From Gammaproteobacteria bacterium (GTDB taxonomy: Bacteria > Pseudomonadota > Gammaproteobacteria > SZUA-229), in NCBI GenBank assembly GCA_022340645.1, contig JAJDNP010000147.1, positions 1 to 46,765 of the forward strand: a stretch of 46,765 bases of DNA. Reading direction: 5' to 3'. Below, piece by piece: positions 36,266-44,827 of this stretch. The position numbers and the translations under genes are program-made. Position 1 is the stretch's first letter, and each line of letters opens with the position of its first letter. The notes beneath the pieces are model-generated. The model was not told the origin of the DNA. It worked only from the letters and a program-made list of their open reading frames with translations, and did no database searches.

Positions 36266-37474
36266 ATGAACGCCCGTAAAAAATCAGAATCGCCCAGCAG
36301 CTGCAGTGGTCGCCTGGTGGCATATGCATGCAATGACAGGCAATCAATCGGCCGACGCTTTAAAGAAACACATCCGACTTACCGCAACGAATATCAGCGC
36401 GACCGTGACCGCATCATTCATTCGGCAGCATTCCGGCGCCTGGAATACAAAACACAGGTTTTCGTCAACCACGAAGGCGATTTGTTTCGCACCCGCTTAA
36501 CACACTCGCTGGAGGTAGCCCAGATCGCACGCAGCATAGCTCGCGAACTGGGATTACACGAAGATTTGACTGAAGCCATCGCACTGGCGCACGATCTTGG
36601 CCACACGCCTTTTGGTCATGCAGGACAGACCGCGCTAAATAACTGTATGAAAGACTATGGCGGCTTTGAACATAACATACAGTCGTTACGCGTGGTCGAT
36701 AAGCTGGAGCAGAAATACGCCGAGTTCGAAGGTCTCAATCTGACATTTGAAACACGCGAAGGCATTTTAAAACATTGCGCAATTAATAATGCGAAAAAAC
36801 TGGGGGATGTCGGTCAACGCTTTATCAATAAAACACAGCGCAGCCTGGAAGCACAGTTAACCGACTGCTCAGATGAAATAGCTTATAACAATCATGATAT
36901 CGACGACGGCATTCGATATGGATTGATTACCATTAACAGCTTATTGAAAATTGAATTATTCAGGGAACAATACGATATTGTGAACAAACAGTATTCAGAC
37001 CTTGATGACAAAAAACTTGTCCATGAAATTATCCGCCGCATGATTAACGTTATGGTGGTTGACCTGATTGATACTTCACGGATAAATGTAACCAGTGCCG
37101 GGTTAAAGTCTATCGATGATGTGCGCAATCAAAAGCAGGAATTAATCGCGTTCAGTGACGACATGAATGAAAAGAAGCAGCAGCTTAAACAATTTCTTCG
37201 CAAGCGGCTTTATCAGCATTACCGCGTACATCGCATGACAAAGAAAGCAGCGGATGTGATCGAGGCACTGTTCAATGCATTCATGGAAGACCATAGAATC
37301 CTGCCCACGGAAGCGCTTGCACACTGCAATAAACTCAAGGAAAAGCACGGCGACATGGGTGTGGTGCGTGGCATATCCGATTATATTGCGGGCATGACGG
37401 ACCGCTATGCTATTGTTGAATACGAAAGAATTTTTAATCCGCGCCAGTTATCCTTTGTCAACCTGATTCCATAA
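36266..37474 (+). CDS. dgt: dGTP triphosphohydrolase-like HD protein
   Basis: 402 aa from the ATG at 36266; an upstream in-frame ATG at 36221 overlaps aroB by 23 bp and adds 15 atypical residues. HD-domain metal ligands are visible in RLTHSLEVAQ, AHDLGHTPFGH and the distal DEIAYNNHDIDDG. The family hydrolyses dNTPs, releasing triphosphate. The YQRDRDRIIHSAAFRRLEYKTQV block is characteristic. The stop codon TAA is followed at once by the first base of MITE C copy 2. Confidence 0.93.
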   Translation: MNARKKSESPSSCSGRLVAYACNDRQSIGRRFKETHPTYRNEYQRDRDRIIHSAAFRRLEYKTQVFVNHEGDLFRTRLTHSLEVAQIARSIARELGLHEDLTEAIALAHDLGHTPFGHAGQTALNNCMKDYGGFEHNIQSLRVVDKLEQKYAEFEGLNLTFETREGILKHCAINNAKKLGDVGQRFINKTQRSLEAQLTDCSDEIAYNNHDIDDGIRYGLITINSLLKIELFREQYDIVNKQYSDLDDKKLVHEIIRRMINVMVVDLIDTSRINVTSAGLKSIDDVRNQKQELIAFSDDMNEKKQQLKQFLRKRLYQHYRVHRMTKKAADVIEALFNAFMEDHRILPTEALAHCNKLKEKHGDMGVVRGISDYIAGMTDRYAIVEYERIFNPRQLSFVNLIP

Positions 37475-37771
37475 CTAGCCCGAATATTTCACAGGAACAC
37501 TGAAAATATCACTTAACATTATGATTATAAAAAATATAGGTATATTAGAGAACGACACAATGTATCCGGCATCGTTATGCAGCTTTTGCCAGAAAATATT
37601 TTCTTTGGATCTCAGCGGCCTTATGATTAATTTATTCTGGTATCGATTCGTCTGTAACCATGGCCATGCCCATAAAGTCATACTGAAACGAATCGATCAA
37701 ACTGACTCACTGATCAATGTTAAATAAACATGGCCCCAAAACTCCGCATTCCTATGAAATCTTCGGGCTAG
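37475..37771 (+). mobile_element. MITE-like element, family C copy 2 (CTAGCCCG ends)
   Basis: 297 bp with CTAGCCCGAATATTTCACAG at the left and its reverse-complement counterpart at the right (CTTCGGGCTAG end). It occupies the entire gap from the dgt stop codon to 6 bp before the dnaG start. The orientation is opposite to copy 1. It contains a small ORF (37521-37727, 68 aa) related to the one in copy 1 (KIFSLDLSG, LFW-x-RF-x-CNH, QTDSL). Non-autonomous, no transposase. Confidence 0.77.
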
Positions 37772-37777
37772 ACTGCC

Positions 37778-39532
37778 GTGGCTGGCCGCATTCCGCAAAA
37801 TTTCATTGATGACCTCATCACACGCAGCAATATCGTTGATGTTATTAATTCCCGCGTGCCGCTCAAAAGAAAAGGCAAGGAATATACTGCCTGCTGTCCG
37901 TTTCATAATGAAAAAACACCCTCCTTTACCGTGAGTGAAAACAAGCAGTTTTATTATTGCTTTGGCTGCCATGCCAAAGGCAATGTCATTGGGTTTTTAA
38001 TGGACTATGAACATTTAAGTTATATAGAAGCTATTGAATCGCTGGCAGCTGATGCTCACCTGGACGTGCCGCATGAAGAAACCGATTATTCCAATAAAAA
38101 CAGCGAGGATAAACAGCCGTTATACGATACCCTGAAACAGGCCAGCGATTTATTTCAGCAGCAGCTCAAAACATCTGAACGTGCCATTAATTACCTGAAG
38201 CATCGCGGTCTTTCCGGAGAAGTTGCCAAAATATTTAAAATTGGTTACGCCCCGGATGAATGGAACTTCCTGGGTGGCAGGCTGGGCAAGTCAAAACAGG
38301 CATTAGCGTCCCTGATTAAAACAGGTTTAGTTATTAGCAAGGATAACAATAATACCTATGACCGATTTCGTGACCGTATAATTTTCCCGATCACCGACCA
38401 GCGTGGCCGTATTATCGGCTTTGGAGGCAGGATACTCGATAAGGGCGAACCAAAGTATTTAAACTCACCGGAAAGTGCCGTATTTCACAAAGGTTATGAA
38501 CTCTACGGTTTATATGAATGCAAGCAGTCCTTAAGAAGCATCGAACGCATTATAGTTGTTGAAGGTTACATGGATGTTGTCGCACTGGCACAACATGGCA
38601 TCAATTATGCCGTTGCCTCACTTGGCACGGCAACGACTACAGAGCAGATTCAAAAAACATTTCGTACCACACATGAGATTGTTTTTTGTTACGATGGAGA
38701 CAATGCAGGCAAAAATGCCGCCTGGCGCGCGCTGGAAAACACCTTGCCCGTGATTCGTGATGGCAAAATCGCAAAATTTCTTTTTCTTCCGGAAACAGAA
38801 GATCCCGATACAATGATACGCAAGGAAGGCAAGTCCGCTTTCGAGGCGCGCATTAAAAACGCAACAACCCTGTCTGATTTTTTATTCGATTCACTGAAGT
38901 CTGAAACTGACATCGACACAAAAGAAGGCAAAGCGCTACTTGCCAGCAAGGCGAATGCCCTGATTCAGAAAATGCACAACAGTTTATTTAAAGACCTGTT
39001 AATCGCGGAGCTTTCAACATTAGTTGGCTTAAGCCATCGGCATCTCGAAACGAAAATAGCCGCTAATACTGAAAACAGAAAACCGGCACCAGCGAAAATC
39101 AAACCTACCCGTGGCCAGCAGGTTTCCCAGCAGGTATCAAACAACAAAACACGTCTTGCCGTAGCCTTGTTAATCCAGAACCCGGCACTTGCTTCATACC
39201 ATGAAGCACCTGAAAGTTTTAAGCATGCTTTTAATAAAGGTCTTCGATTGCTGTATACGTTACAGGAAACCATAAAGACTAACCCGGAAATATCTTCTGC
39301 TGCGTTGCTTGAACGTTTTCGTGGAAATGAACAGGAGGCTGCACTCAACACACTATCGATGTTACAAACACCCGAAACAGAGAATAAGCACAAAATTATT
39401 GAGATATATAAAGAAATAATTGAACGTCTAAATGCTGAAGAACGCAGTGAATATTTCAAAAACAAACTGGAAAACAATGAGCAGCTAACACAGGAAGAAT
39501 GGAAAGAATATCTTAAACGACCGGGAAATTAA
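37778..39532 (+). CDS. dnaG: DNA primase
   Basis: 584 aa from GTG, giving the conserved start MAGRIPQNFIDDL. The zinc-binding domain has Cys40, His43, Cys61 and Cys64 (CPFHNEKTPSF, CFGCHAKG). The TOPRIM core has VVEGYMDVVALAQHG, SLGTATT and CYDGDNAGKNAAWRA. A C-terminal helicase-binding domain follows. It makes RNA primers for replication. No Shine-Dalgarno is visible: the 20 bases before GTG are mostly the MITE C end, so its translation and transcription signals must lie in, or read through, the element. Confidence 0.96.
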   Translation: MAGRIPQNFIDDLITRSNIVDVINSRVPLKRKGKEYTACCPFHNEKTPSFTVSENKQFYYCFGCHAKGNVIGFLMDYEHLSYIEAIESLAADAHLDVPHEETDYSNKNSEDKQPLYDTLKQASDLFQQQLKTSERAINYLKHRGLSGEVAKIFKIGYAPDEWNFLGGRLGKSKQALASLIKTGLVISKDNNNTYDRFRDRIIFPITDQRGRIIGFGGRILDKGEPKYLNSPESAVFHKGYELYGLYECKQSLRSIERIIVVEGYMDVVALAQHGINYAVASLGTATTTEQIQKTFRTTHEIVFCYDGDNAGKNAAWRALENTLPVIRDGKIAKFLFLPETEDPDTMIRKEGKSAFEARIKNATTLSDFLFDSLKSETDIDTKEGKALLASKANALIQKMHNSLFKDLLIAELSTLVGLSHRHLETKIAANTENRKPAPAKIKPTRGQQVSQQVSNNKTRLAVALLIQNPALASYHEAPESFKHAFNKGLRLLYTLQETIKTNPEISSAALLERFRGNEQEAALNTLSMLQTPETENKHKIIEIYKEIIERLNAEERSEYFKNKLENNEQLTQEEWKEYLKRPGN

Positions 39533-39535
39533 ACG

Positions 39536-39563
39536 TTGACATATTTATAATTTGATGGATAAT
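39536..39563 (+). promoter_or_regulatory. Sigma70 promoter of the RNA upstream of metK
   Basis: A perfect -35 TTGACA (39536-39541), a 16-bp spacer and a -10 GATAAT (39558-39563). It starts 4 bp after the dnaG stop codon and is one of the best promoter matches in the window. Transcription should begin near 39570. Confidence 0.7.
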
Positions 39564-39569
39564 GTCTCC

Positions 39570-39677
39570 CAGACAGCGCTAATTTGTCTCAGATTGCGAG
39601 CGCTATATAAGAACAGCTAAAGCGAGCATCGGTACTACAAACATCGAAAACCCGCTTTAGCTAAAGCGGGTTTTTTT
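39570..39677 (+). ncRNA. Candidate small RNA or metK leader attenuator
   Basis: About 108 nt between a strong promoter and a strong terminator, with no ORF. An upstream hairpin can form between the two AGCGCT hexamers (39575-39580 and 39599-39604), extended by AAT/ATT. The segment AGCTAAAGCG (39615-39624) is perfectly complementary to CGCTTTAGCT (39653-39662), the 5' half of the terminator, so a competing antiterminator is possible. I do not recognise a known RNA family. The rest of the 311-bp dnaG-metK gap (39678-39843) shows a small GCGG/CCGC hairpin and a TATACT (39814-39819) as a possible second promoter. Confidence 0.55.
39647..39677 (+). terminator. Intrinsic terminator (perfect palindrome)
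   Basis: AACCCGCTTTAG (39649-39660) is followed directly by its reverse complement CTAAAGCGGGTT, then by a run of T to 39677. With flanking A residues pairing to the T-run it is a canonical strong terminator. Confidence 0.85.
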
Positions 39678-39843
39678 ATGCCCGCATTGTGAGGGAACGG
39701 AGTTTTTACTTACGGCGGTATTTATTAATTAACCAGCCATAATCAATTAGCCTCCGATCCAAAGAGCACTACCTGAAACTAAACTATACCAAGATTTAGC
39801 GGCATGGTCCGCTTATACTATTAACACACTTTTAGGGTTAAGC

Positions 39844-41001
39844 ATGAGTAATTATTTATTTACATCCGAATCTGTTTCCGAAGGCCATCCAGATAAAGTC
39901 GCTGATCAGATTTCCGACGCCATTCTTGATGCAATTTTAGAACAGGACAATAAAGCCCGGGTCGCCTGTGAAACACTGGTCAATACCGGCATGGTAGTCA
40001 TTGCCGGTGAAATCACCACTACGGCCTGGGTCGACATGCAGGAAGTGGTCAGAAATACGCTAAAGGATATCGGTTATAACAGTTCAGAAATGGGCTTTGA
40101 CTATGCCTCGTGCGCGGTCATCACCTCGATTGACAAACAGTCTGCTGATATTGCCGCTGGGGTAGACGAGTCAGCCGAACACGAACAGGGTGCGGGCGAC
40201 CAGGGCCTGATGTTTGGCTATGCCAGCAATGAAACCGACGTTTTAATGCCTGCACCAATTACCTACGCGCATCGCCTGGTAAGACGCCAGGCGGAACTGC
40301 GTAAAAACGGCACCCTGCCATGGTTGCGTCCCGATGCCAAAAGCCAGGTCACCTTTCGCTACGTAGATAACAACCCCGTGGCGGTTGACGCCGTGGTGTT
40401 ATCGACACAGCATGATCCTGACATCAATTATGAAACCCTGCGTGAGGCAGTGATCGATGAAATCATTATGCATGAACTGCCCGAAGAATGGATCAGCAAG
40501 GAGACAAAATTCCATGTCAATCCAACCGGTAAATTTGTCATAGGCGGTCCCGTGGGTGACTGTGGCCTCACCGGCCGTAAAATCATCGTTGATACTTATG
40601 GCGGCATGGCGCGTCACGGCGGTGGTGCTTTCTCAGGCAAGGACCCATCAAAAGTTGACCGTTCTGCTGCTTACACAGGCCGCTATGTCGCCAAGAATAT
40701 TGTTGCCGCAGGTCTTGCAGACAAATGCGAGATCCAGGTCTCCTATGCCATCGGTGTCGCTGAGCCCACATCTATTTCCGTACAGACCTTTGGTACCGGC
40801 AAAATTGATGATGAAAAGATCGTTGAGCTTGTCCGCCAGCACTTCAATCTGAAGCCGCGCGGCATCGTAGAGATGCTGGACCTGTTACGTCCGATATACA
40901 AAAAAACCGCTGCCTACGGGCATTTTGGACGTAGGGACGTCGATTTCAGCTGGGAAAAAACCGATAAAGCAGATGCATTAAGGGACGCAGCTGGGCTATA
41001 A
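39844..41001 (+). CDS. metK: S-adenosylmethionine synthetase
   Basis: 385 aa, full length. Family motifs: [20 protein letters not shown] (methionine/ATP site), [12 protein letters not shown] and [19 protein letters not shown]. It makes SAM from methionine and ATP. It heads a SAM-cycle module with ahcY and metF. An AGGGTTA ribosome-binding site lies just before the ATG. No tandem AGACGTCT MetJ boxes are visible in the upstream gap, so control may instead be through the leader RNA at 39570-39677. Confidence 0.97.
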   Translation: MSNYLFTSESVSEGHPDKVADQISDAILDAILEQDNKARVACETLVNTGMVVIAGEITTTAWVDMQEVVRNTLKDIGYNSSEMGFDYASCAVITSIDKQSADIAAGVDESAEHEQGAGDQGLMFGYASNETDVLMPAPITYAHRLVRRQAELRKNGTLPWLRPDAKSQVTFRYVDNNPVAVDAVVLSTQHDPDINYETLREAVIDEIIMHELPEEWISKETKFHVNPTGKFVIGGPVGDCGLTGRKIIVDTYGGMARHGGGAFSGKDPSKVDRSAAYTGRYVAKNIVAAGLADKCEIQVSYAIGVAEPTSISVQTFGTGKIDDEKIVELVRQHFNLKPRGIVEMLDLLRPIYKKTAAYGHFGRRDVDFSWEKTDKADALRDAAGL

Positions 41002-41013
41002 TTACCCACACAT

Positions 41014-41096
41014 TCTGAGGAGCGTTGCAACAGTAAGCATACTGTCAGGCTCAGAAGGAAAATCTTTCACCCGGATTTTTCAAACAACGGCGCTCA
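41014..41096 (+). promoter_or_regulatory. SAH riboswitch upstream of ahcY
   Basis: The core strings of the SAH riboswitch family are present: GAGGAGCGTTGCAAC (41017-41031), CAGGCTCAG (41046-41054) and AACGGCGCTC (41086-41095). P1 pairs TCTGAG with CTCAGA, and the pseudoknot pairs GAGCG (41020-41024) with CGCTC (41091-41095). The family binds S-adenosylhomocysteine and turns on ahcY. The aptamer ends about 30 bp before the ahcY start, so it could act on translation or transcription. Confidence 0.92.
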
Positions 41097-41127
41097 TTTC
41101 TTAAATTTTTATGATTAGGAGATGAGC

Positions 41128-42564
41128 ATGAGTGCCGTTGTTAACACCAGTTCCCACAAAGATAAAAACGCTGACTATAAGGTCGCCGACATCTCACTGG
41201 CCGAATGGGGCCATAAAGAAATCCGTATTGCTGAAACCGAAATGCCAGGATTGATGGCGTTGCGTGAAGAGTATGCCACCGAGCAGCCTTTAGCAGGCTG
41301 CCGCATTACCGGCAGTATCCACATGACCATTCAAACCGCCGTACTGATTGAAACTCTGGTCGCACTGGGTGCCGAAGTACGCTGGGTATCCTGCAACATT
41401 TTCTCAACCCAGGATCATGCGGCGGCGGCAATCGCCGACCAGGGCATCCCGGTTTTTGCCTGGAAAGGTGAAACCATCGAAGAGTACTGGTGGTGCACCG
41501 AGCAGGCGCTGATGTGGCCGGATGGCAAACTCCCCAACATGATTCTTGATGATGGCGGCGATGCAACCTTGCTGATCCACAAAGGTGTTGAGTTCGAAAA
41601 AGCAGGCAGTGTTCCGAAAGCGAAAGACGATGACAACGAAGAGTATAAAGCAATCCTCGATGTCCTGCGGCGCACTATCAAACCCGGCACAACCACGTGG
41701 CAGCATATTGCCAGCAGCGTCAAAGGTGTTACCGAAGAAACCACTACCGGGGTACACCGACTTTACGAAATGCAGGAGAAAAATACATTGCTGTTTCCGG
41801 CAATGAACGTCAATGACTCGGCAACCAAGTCTAAATTCGACAACCTTTACGGCTGCCGTGAATCATTAATCGACAGCATCAAACGCGCTACCGACGTCAT
41901 GGTTGCCGGCAAGATCTGCGTGGTACTCGGCTACGGCGATGTCGGCAAAGGCTGCGCCCAGGCTTTCCGCGGCATGGGTGCAACCGTATGGGTTACCGAG
42001 GCTGACCCAATCTGCGCATTACAGGCAGCCATGGAAGGTTACCGTGTCGTGGATATGAATGATGTGGCTGCATTGGGTGACATTTTTGTTACCGCCACGG
42101 GCAATATTCATGTTATCGAACATGACCACATGGCCGCGATGAAAAACGAGGCCATAGTCTGCAATATCGGCCATTTTGACTCCGAGATTGATATCGCTTC
42201 ACTTGAAAAATACGAATGGGAAGAAATCAAACCACAGGTTGACCATATAATTTTCCCTGATGGCAAGCGCATAATCATCCTGGCCAAAGGCCGGCTAGTC
42301 AATCTTGGCTGTGCAACAGGACACCCAAGTTTTGTCATGTCTGCTTCCTTCACAAACCAGGTAATGGCTCAGATCGAGTTTTACAAAAACAGTGAAAACT
42401 ACGAAAACAGGGTTTACATTCTGCCGAAAAAACTTGATGAGAAAGTGGCGCGCCTGCACCTGAAAAAAGTAGGCGCCAGGTTGACAACCCTGACGCAAAA
42501 ACAGGCGGATTATATCAATGTACCTGTTGATGGCCCTTACAAGCCTGATCACTACCGCTATTAA
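41128..42564 (+). CDS. ahcY: Adenosylhomocysteinase
   Basis: 478 aa from the second ATG (41128), which is 6 bp after AGGAG (41117-41121). The ATG at 41122 touches the AGGAG and is too close. Motifs: [16 protein letters not shown], the NAD-binding [15 protein letters not shown], and the terminal KPDHYRY. It hydrolyses S-adenosylhomocysteine to adenosine and homocysteine, relieving product inhibition of methyltransferases. It sits under the SAH riboswitch, and metF follows 51 bp downstream. Confidence 0.97.
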   Translation: MSAVVNTSSHKDKNADYKVADISLAEWGHKEIRIAETEMPGLMALREEYATEQPLAGCRITGSIHMTIQTAVLIETLVALGAEVRWVSCNIFSTQDHAAAAIADQGIPVFAWKGETIEEYWWCTEQALMWPDGKLPNMILDDGGDATLLIHKGVEFEKAGSVPKAKDDDNEEYKAILDVLRRTIKPGTTTWQHIASSVKGVTEETTTGVHRLYEMQEKNTLLFPAMNVNDSATKSKFDNLYGCRESLIDSIKRATDVMVAGKICVVLGYGDVGKGCAQAFRGMGATVWVTEADPICALQAAMEGYRVVDMNDVAALGDIFVTATGNIHVIEHDHMAAMKNEAIVCNIGHFDSEIDIASLEKYEWEEIKPQVDHIIFPDGKRIIILAKGRLVNLGCATGHPSFVMSASFTNQVMAQIEFYKNSENYENRVYILPKKLDEKVARLHLKKVGARLTTLTQKQADYINVPVDGPYKPDHYRY

Positions 42565-42615
42565 TGCCGGTTCATTGTTCTTTCCTGTAGCGATAAAACT
42601 TTGTGAGTTTATGCA

Positions 42616-43461
42616 ATGAGCACGAATAATCGATCGGCTGTCATGAGCTGCGAATTTTTCCCACCGCGCACGGAAGCCGGTGTTGAAAAATTATTGCTCG
42701 CGCAACAGTCATTAAATGATGTTATACAGCCGGAATATTATTCGGTAACATTCGGCGCGGGAGGGACTTCCCGTGACCGCACGCTTGAGATTGTTAAACT
42801 GCTGTCCGCAAATAATATCAATGTTGCACCACATATTTCATGTATCGGTTCCAGCAAACAGCAAATCAGTGAACTGTTAGCTGAATATAGAAGCCTCGGC
42901 ATAACCCGCCTGGTAACCCTTCGTGGCGATATCCCTGCCAGTGGAGACACCACAAAAGAGTTGTCACATGCCAATGAGCTAGTGACTTTTATTCGTGAAA
43001 CCACGGGTGACCATTTCACCATAGAAGTTGCCGCTTATCCGGAATACCATCCGGAATCACCAACGCCACAGAGTGATTTTGAATATTTTAAAAACAAAGT
43101 GACAGCGGGTGCGAATGGCGCAATAACCCAGTATTTTTACAATATCGATGCTTACAAGCGCTTTATTGACAATTGCCAGCGGGAAAATATTACAATCCCG
43201 GTCACCCCCGGCATTATGCCAATCACAAATTTTGCCAGCCTGACACGTTTTTCTGACGCCTGCGGTGCCGAAATTCCACGCTGGATACGAAAGCAACTGG
43301 AAGCTTATGCAGATGATGCTGACAGTCTGCAGGCTTTTGGTCTGGATGTCGTTGCCAGCTTATGTAACCAGCTGCTTGAATATGGCGCGCCCGGTCTGCA
43401 TTTTTATACCTTAAACCAGGCAGCAAGCACAAACGCCATCTGGAACAGGCTCGCTCGCTAA
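42616..43461 (+). CDS. metF: Methylenetetrahydrofolate reductase
   Basis: 281 aa, the bacterial length. The FAD-binding TIM barrel shows CEFFPPRTEAG, the SVTFGAGG substrate block, LRGD and QYFYNID. It reduces methylene-THF to methyl-THF, the methyl donor used to rebuild methionine from homocysteine. It is co-directional with ahcY, the enzyme that makes homocysteine, and is likely in the same riboswitch-controlled message. Confidence 0.96.
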   Translation: MSTNNRSAVMSCEFFPPRTEAGVEKLLLAQQSLNDVIQPEYYSVTFGAGGTSRDRTLEIVKLLSANNINVAPHISCIGSSKQQISELLAEYRSLGITRLVTLRGDIPASGDTTKELSHANELVTFIRETTGDHFTIEVAAYPEYHPESPTPQSDFEYFKNKVTAGANGAITQYFYNIDAYKRFIDNCQRENITIPVTPGIMPITNFASLTRFSDACGAEIPRWIRKQLEAYADDADSLQAFGLDVVASLCNQLLEYGAPGLHFYTLNQAASTNAIWNRLAR

Positions 43462-43474
43462 TACCTGTTTCGCT

Positions 43475-44221
43475 GTGCCTGTTACACGCATATATCATCC
43501 TGAAAGTCTTCGATGCGGTGAAACTGTACAGCTGAATGCAGATGCCTCCAGTCATCTTATACGTGTATTGCGCACAAAACTAAACAGTCCCGTAATCCTG
43601 TTTAATGGTGATGGTTTTGAATATCACTGCACAACGCTGGATGACAACGCTAAAAAAACACTGCTCTCTATTAATTCAAAAATAGCAAGTGGCAAAGAGT
43701 CCAATATAAATATCACTTTAATCCAGGGATTATCGCGCCAGCACAGAATGGAATTTACCATTCAGAAGTCTGTCGAGCTCGGCGTTAACAGAATCGTTCC
43801 TGTAATCTGCGAACGGTCAAATACAAAGCTGACAGAAGACCAGCGAATAAAAAAACTGACTCACTGGCGCAAAATTGCCATAAGCGCATGTGAACAGTCA
43901 GGCAGAAGTATTATTCCTGATTTAACTGAAATCACCGTGTTAGATAATGTAAATCAATTGTTAAACAGGGATGCATTGAAATTAGTTTTGAACCCTGAAT
44001 CAAATCTATCCCTAAAACAGCTAAGTTCGCATCAGACAGCGGTAGCTGCCAGGTATGTTGAAATGTGTATCGGACCAGAGGGCGGCCTGACTAAAGATGA
44101 AATTGCTTTTTTAGAAAACAGCCAGTTTACCAATATTTGCTTTGGTCCGCGCATTCTGCGTACGGAAACAGCCGGTCCTGCGGTGATTAGTGCATTGCAA
44201 ATGCTGTGGGGAGATTTTTAG
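43475..44221 (+). CDS. rsmE: 16S rRNA m3U1498 methyltransferase
   Basis: 248 aa from a GTG start 13 bp after metF. The N-terminal PUA-like domain (RIYHPESL...LNADASSHLIRVLRTK) is followed by a SPOUT/trefoil-knot methyltransferase domain with IGPEGGLTKDE and FGPRILRTETAGPAVISALQ. It methylates N3 of U1498 in the 30S decoding region, using SAM and releasing SAH. Being last in the ahcY-metF run ties a SAM consumer to the SAH-sensing unit. Confidence 0.94.
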   Translation: MPVTRIYHPESLRCGETVQLNADASSHLIRVLRTKLNSPVILFNGDGFEYHCTTLDDNAKKTLLSINSKIASGKESNINITLIQGLSRQHRMEFTIQKSVELGVNRIVPVICERSNTKLTEDQRIKKLTHWRKIAISACEQSGRSIIPDLTEITVLDNVNQLLNRDALKLVLNPESNLSLKQLSSHQTAVAARYVEMCIGPEGGLTKDEIAFLENSQFTNICFGPRILRTETAGPAVISALQMLWGDF

Positions 44222-44344
44222 GGTTGTTGACATGGTTCGTATCTCGCTGTATTTTGCGAAACTTTTTACCACGGAGACCATATTACCAGATTAAAACTAA
44301 TGAGGCAGCCCTGCGCTACTACTCTGACTCAATGGACCGAACTC

Positions 44345-44815
44345 CTAAGCAGCAAGTTTGTCAACCATGTCCACCATGGCATCGATATCTAATATACTAA
44401 CACTGGCACCGTTAATACGTACGTTTTGAGCAATCATGGGATGATCTTCTGCCGCATCACTATCAAATTTAAATTGCTCGCGGGAAAAGCTGCTTATGTG
44501 GGGTACGCCAGACATCACCAGTCCAATATACGGATGGTTAACCTCTTCACCGTCTTTCGCTACCGCATGAAGCACCGCTGCCTGTGTATTCAAATTCACT
44601 TTCGCATGCTTCATCCCACCAGCTGCTTCAAATGACAATAAAGGCACTGCTATACCATGCCATATCATATTACCAAGATACCATTCAGGTTTGTTAGCAG
44701 CGTCTTCAATTTCTTTAACGGAAAGAATTTCAGCGACTAATGCATCAGGCAATATAACATTCTGACTGCGGAGAGTAAGAATTACACATTTAATTGAGCG
44801 CGTTTGTTTTGCCAT
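44345..44815 (-). CDS. chpC: CheW-like adaptor, ChpC-related
   Basis: 156 aa, a single CheW-like domain. The N-terminal IKCVILTLRSQNVILPDALVAEILS and WHGIAVPLLSFE are typical of the divergent CheW proteins such as ChpC in the Pseudomonas Chp (Pil-Chp) system. It would couple receptors to the ChpA kinase encoded upstream (13-bp gap), probably to control type IV pilus-dependent movement. ChpC is preferred over PilI from its position after a ChpA-like gene, but the call is by similarity only. Confidence 0.75.
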   Translation of the reverse strand: MAKQTRSIKCVILTLRSQNVILPDALVAEILSVKEIEDAANKPEWYLGNMIWHGIAVPLLSFEAAGGMKHAKVNLNTQAAVLHAVAKDGEEVNHPYIGLVMSGVPHISSFSREQFKFDSDAAEDHPMIAQNVRINGASVSILDIDAMVDMVDKLAA

Positions 44816-44827
44816 AAATTATTCTCT

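Noticed and set aside
39678-39843. MetJ operator or SAM riboswitch upstream of metK
   Set aside because: No tandem AGACGTCT-like boxes and no recognisable SAM aptamer core. GTCTCCCAGAC at 39564-39574 is a chance-level inverted repeat.
44262-44280. Possible third ACCACAGAG element (ACCACGGAGACC) after rsmE
   Set aside because: Only one arm is present and I found no matching reverse-complement arm before the next gene. At best a remnant.
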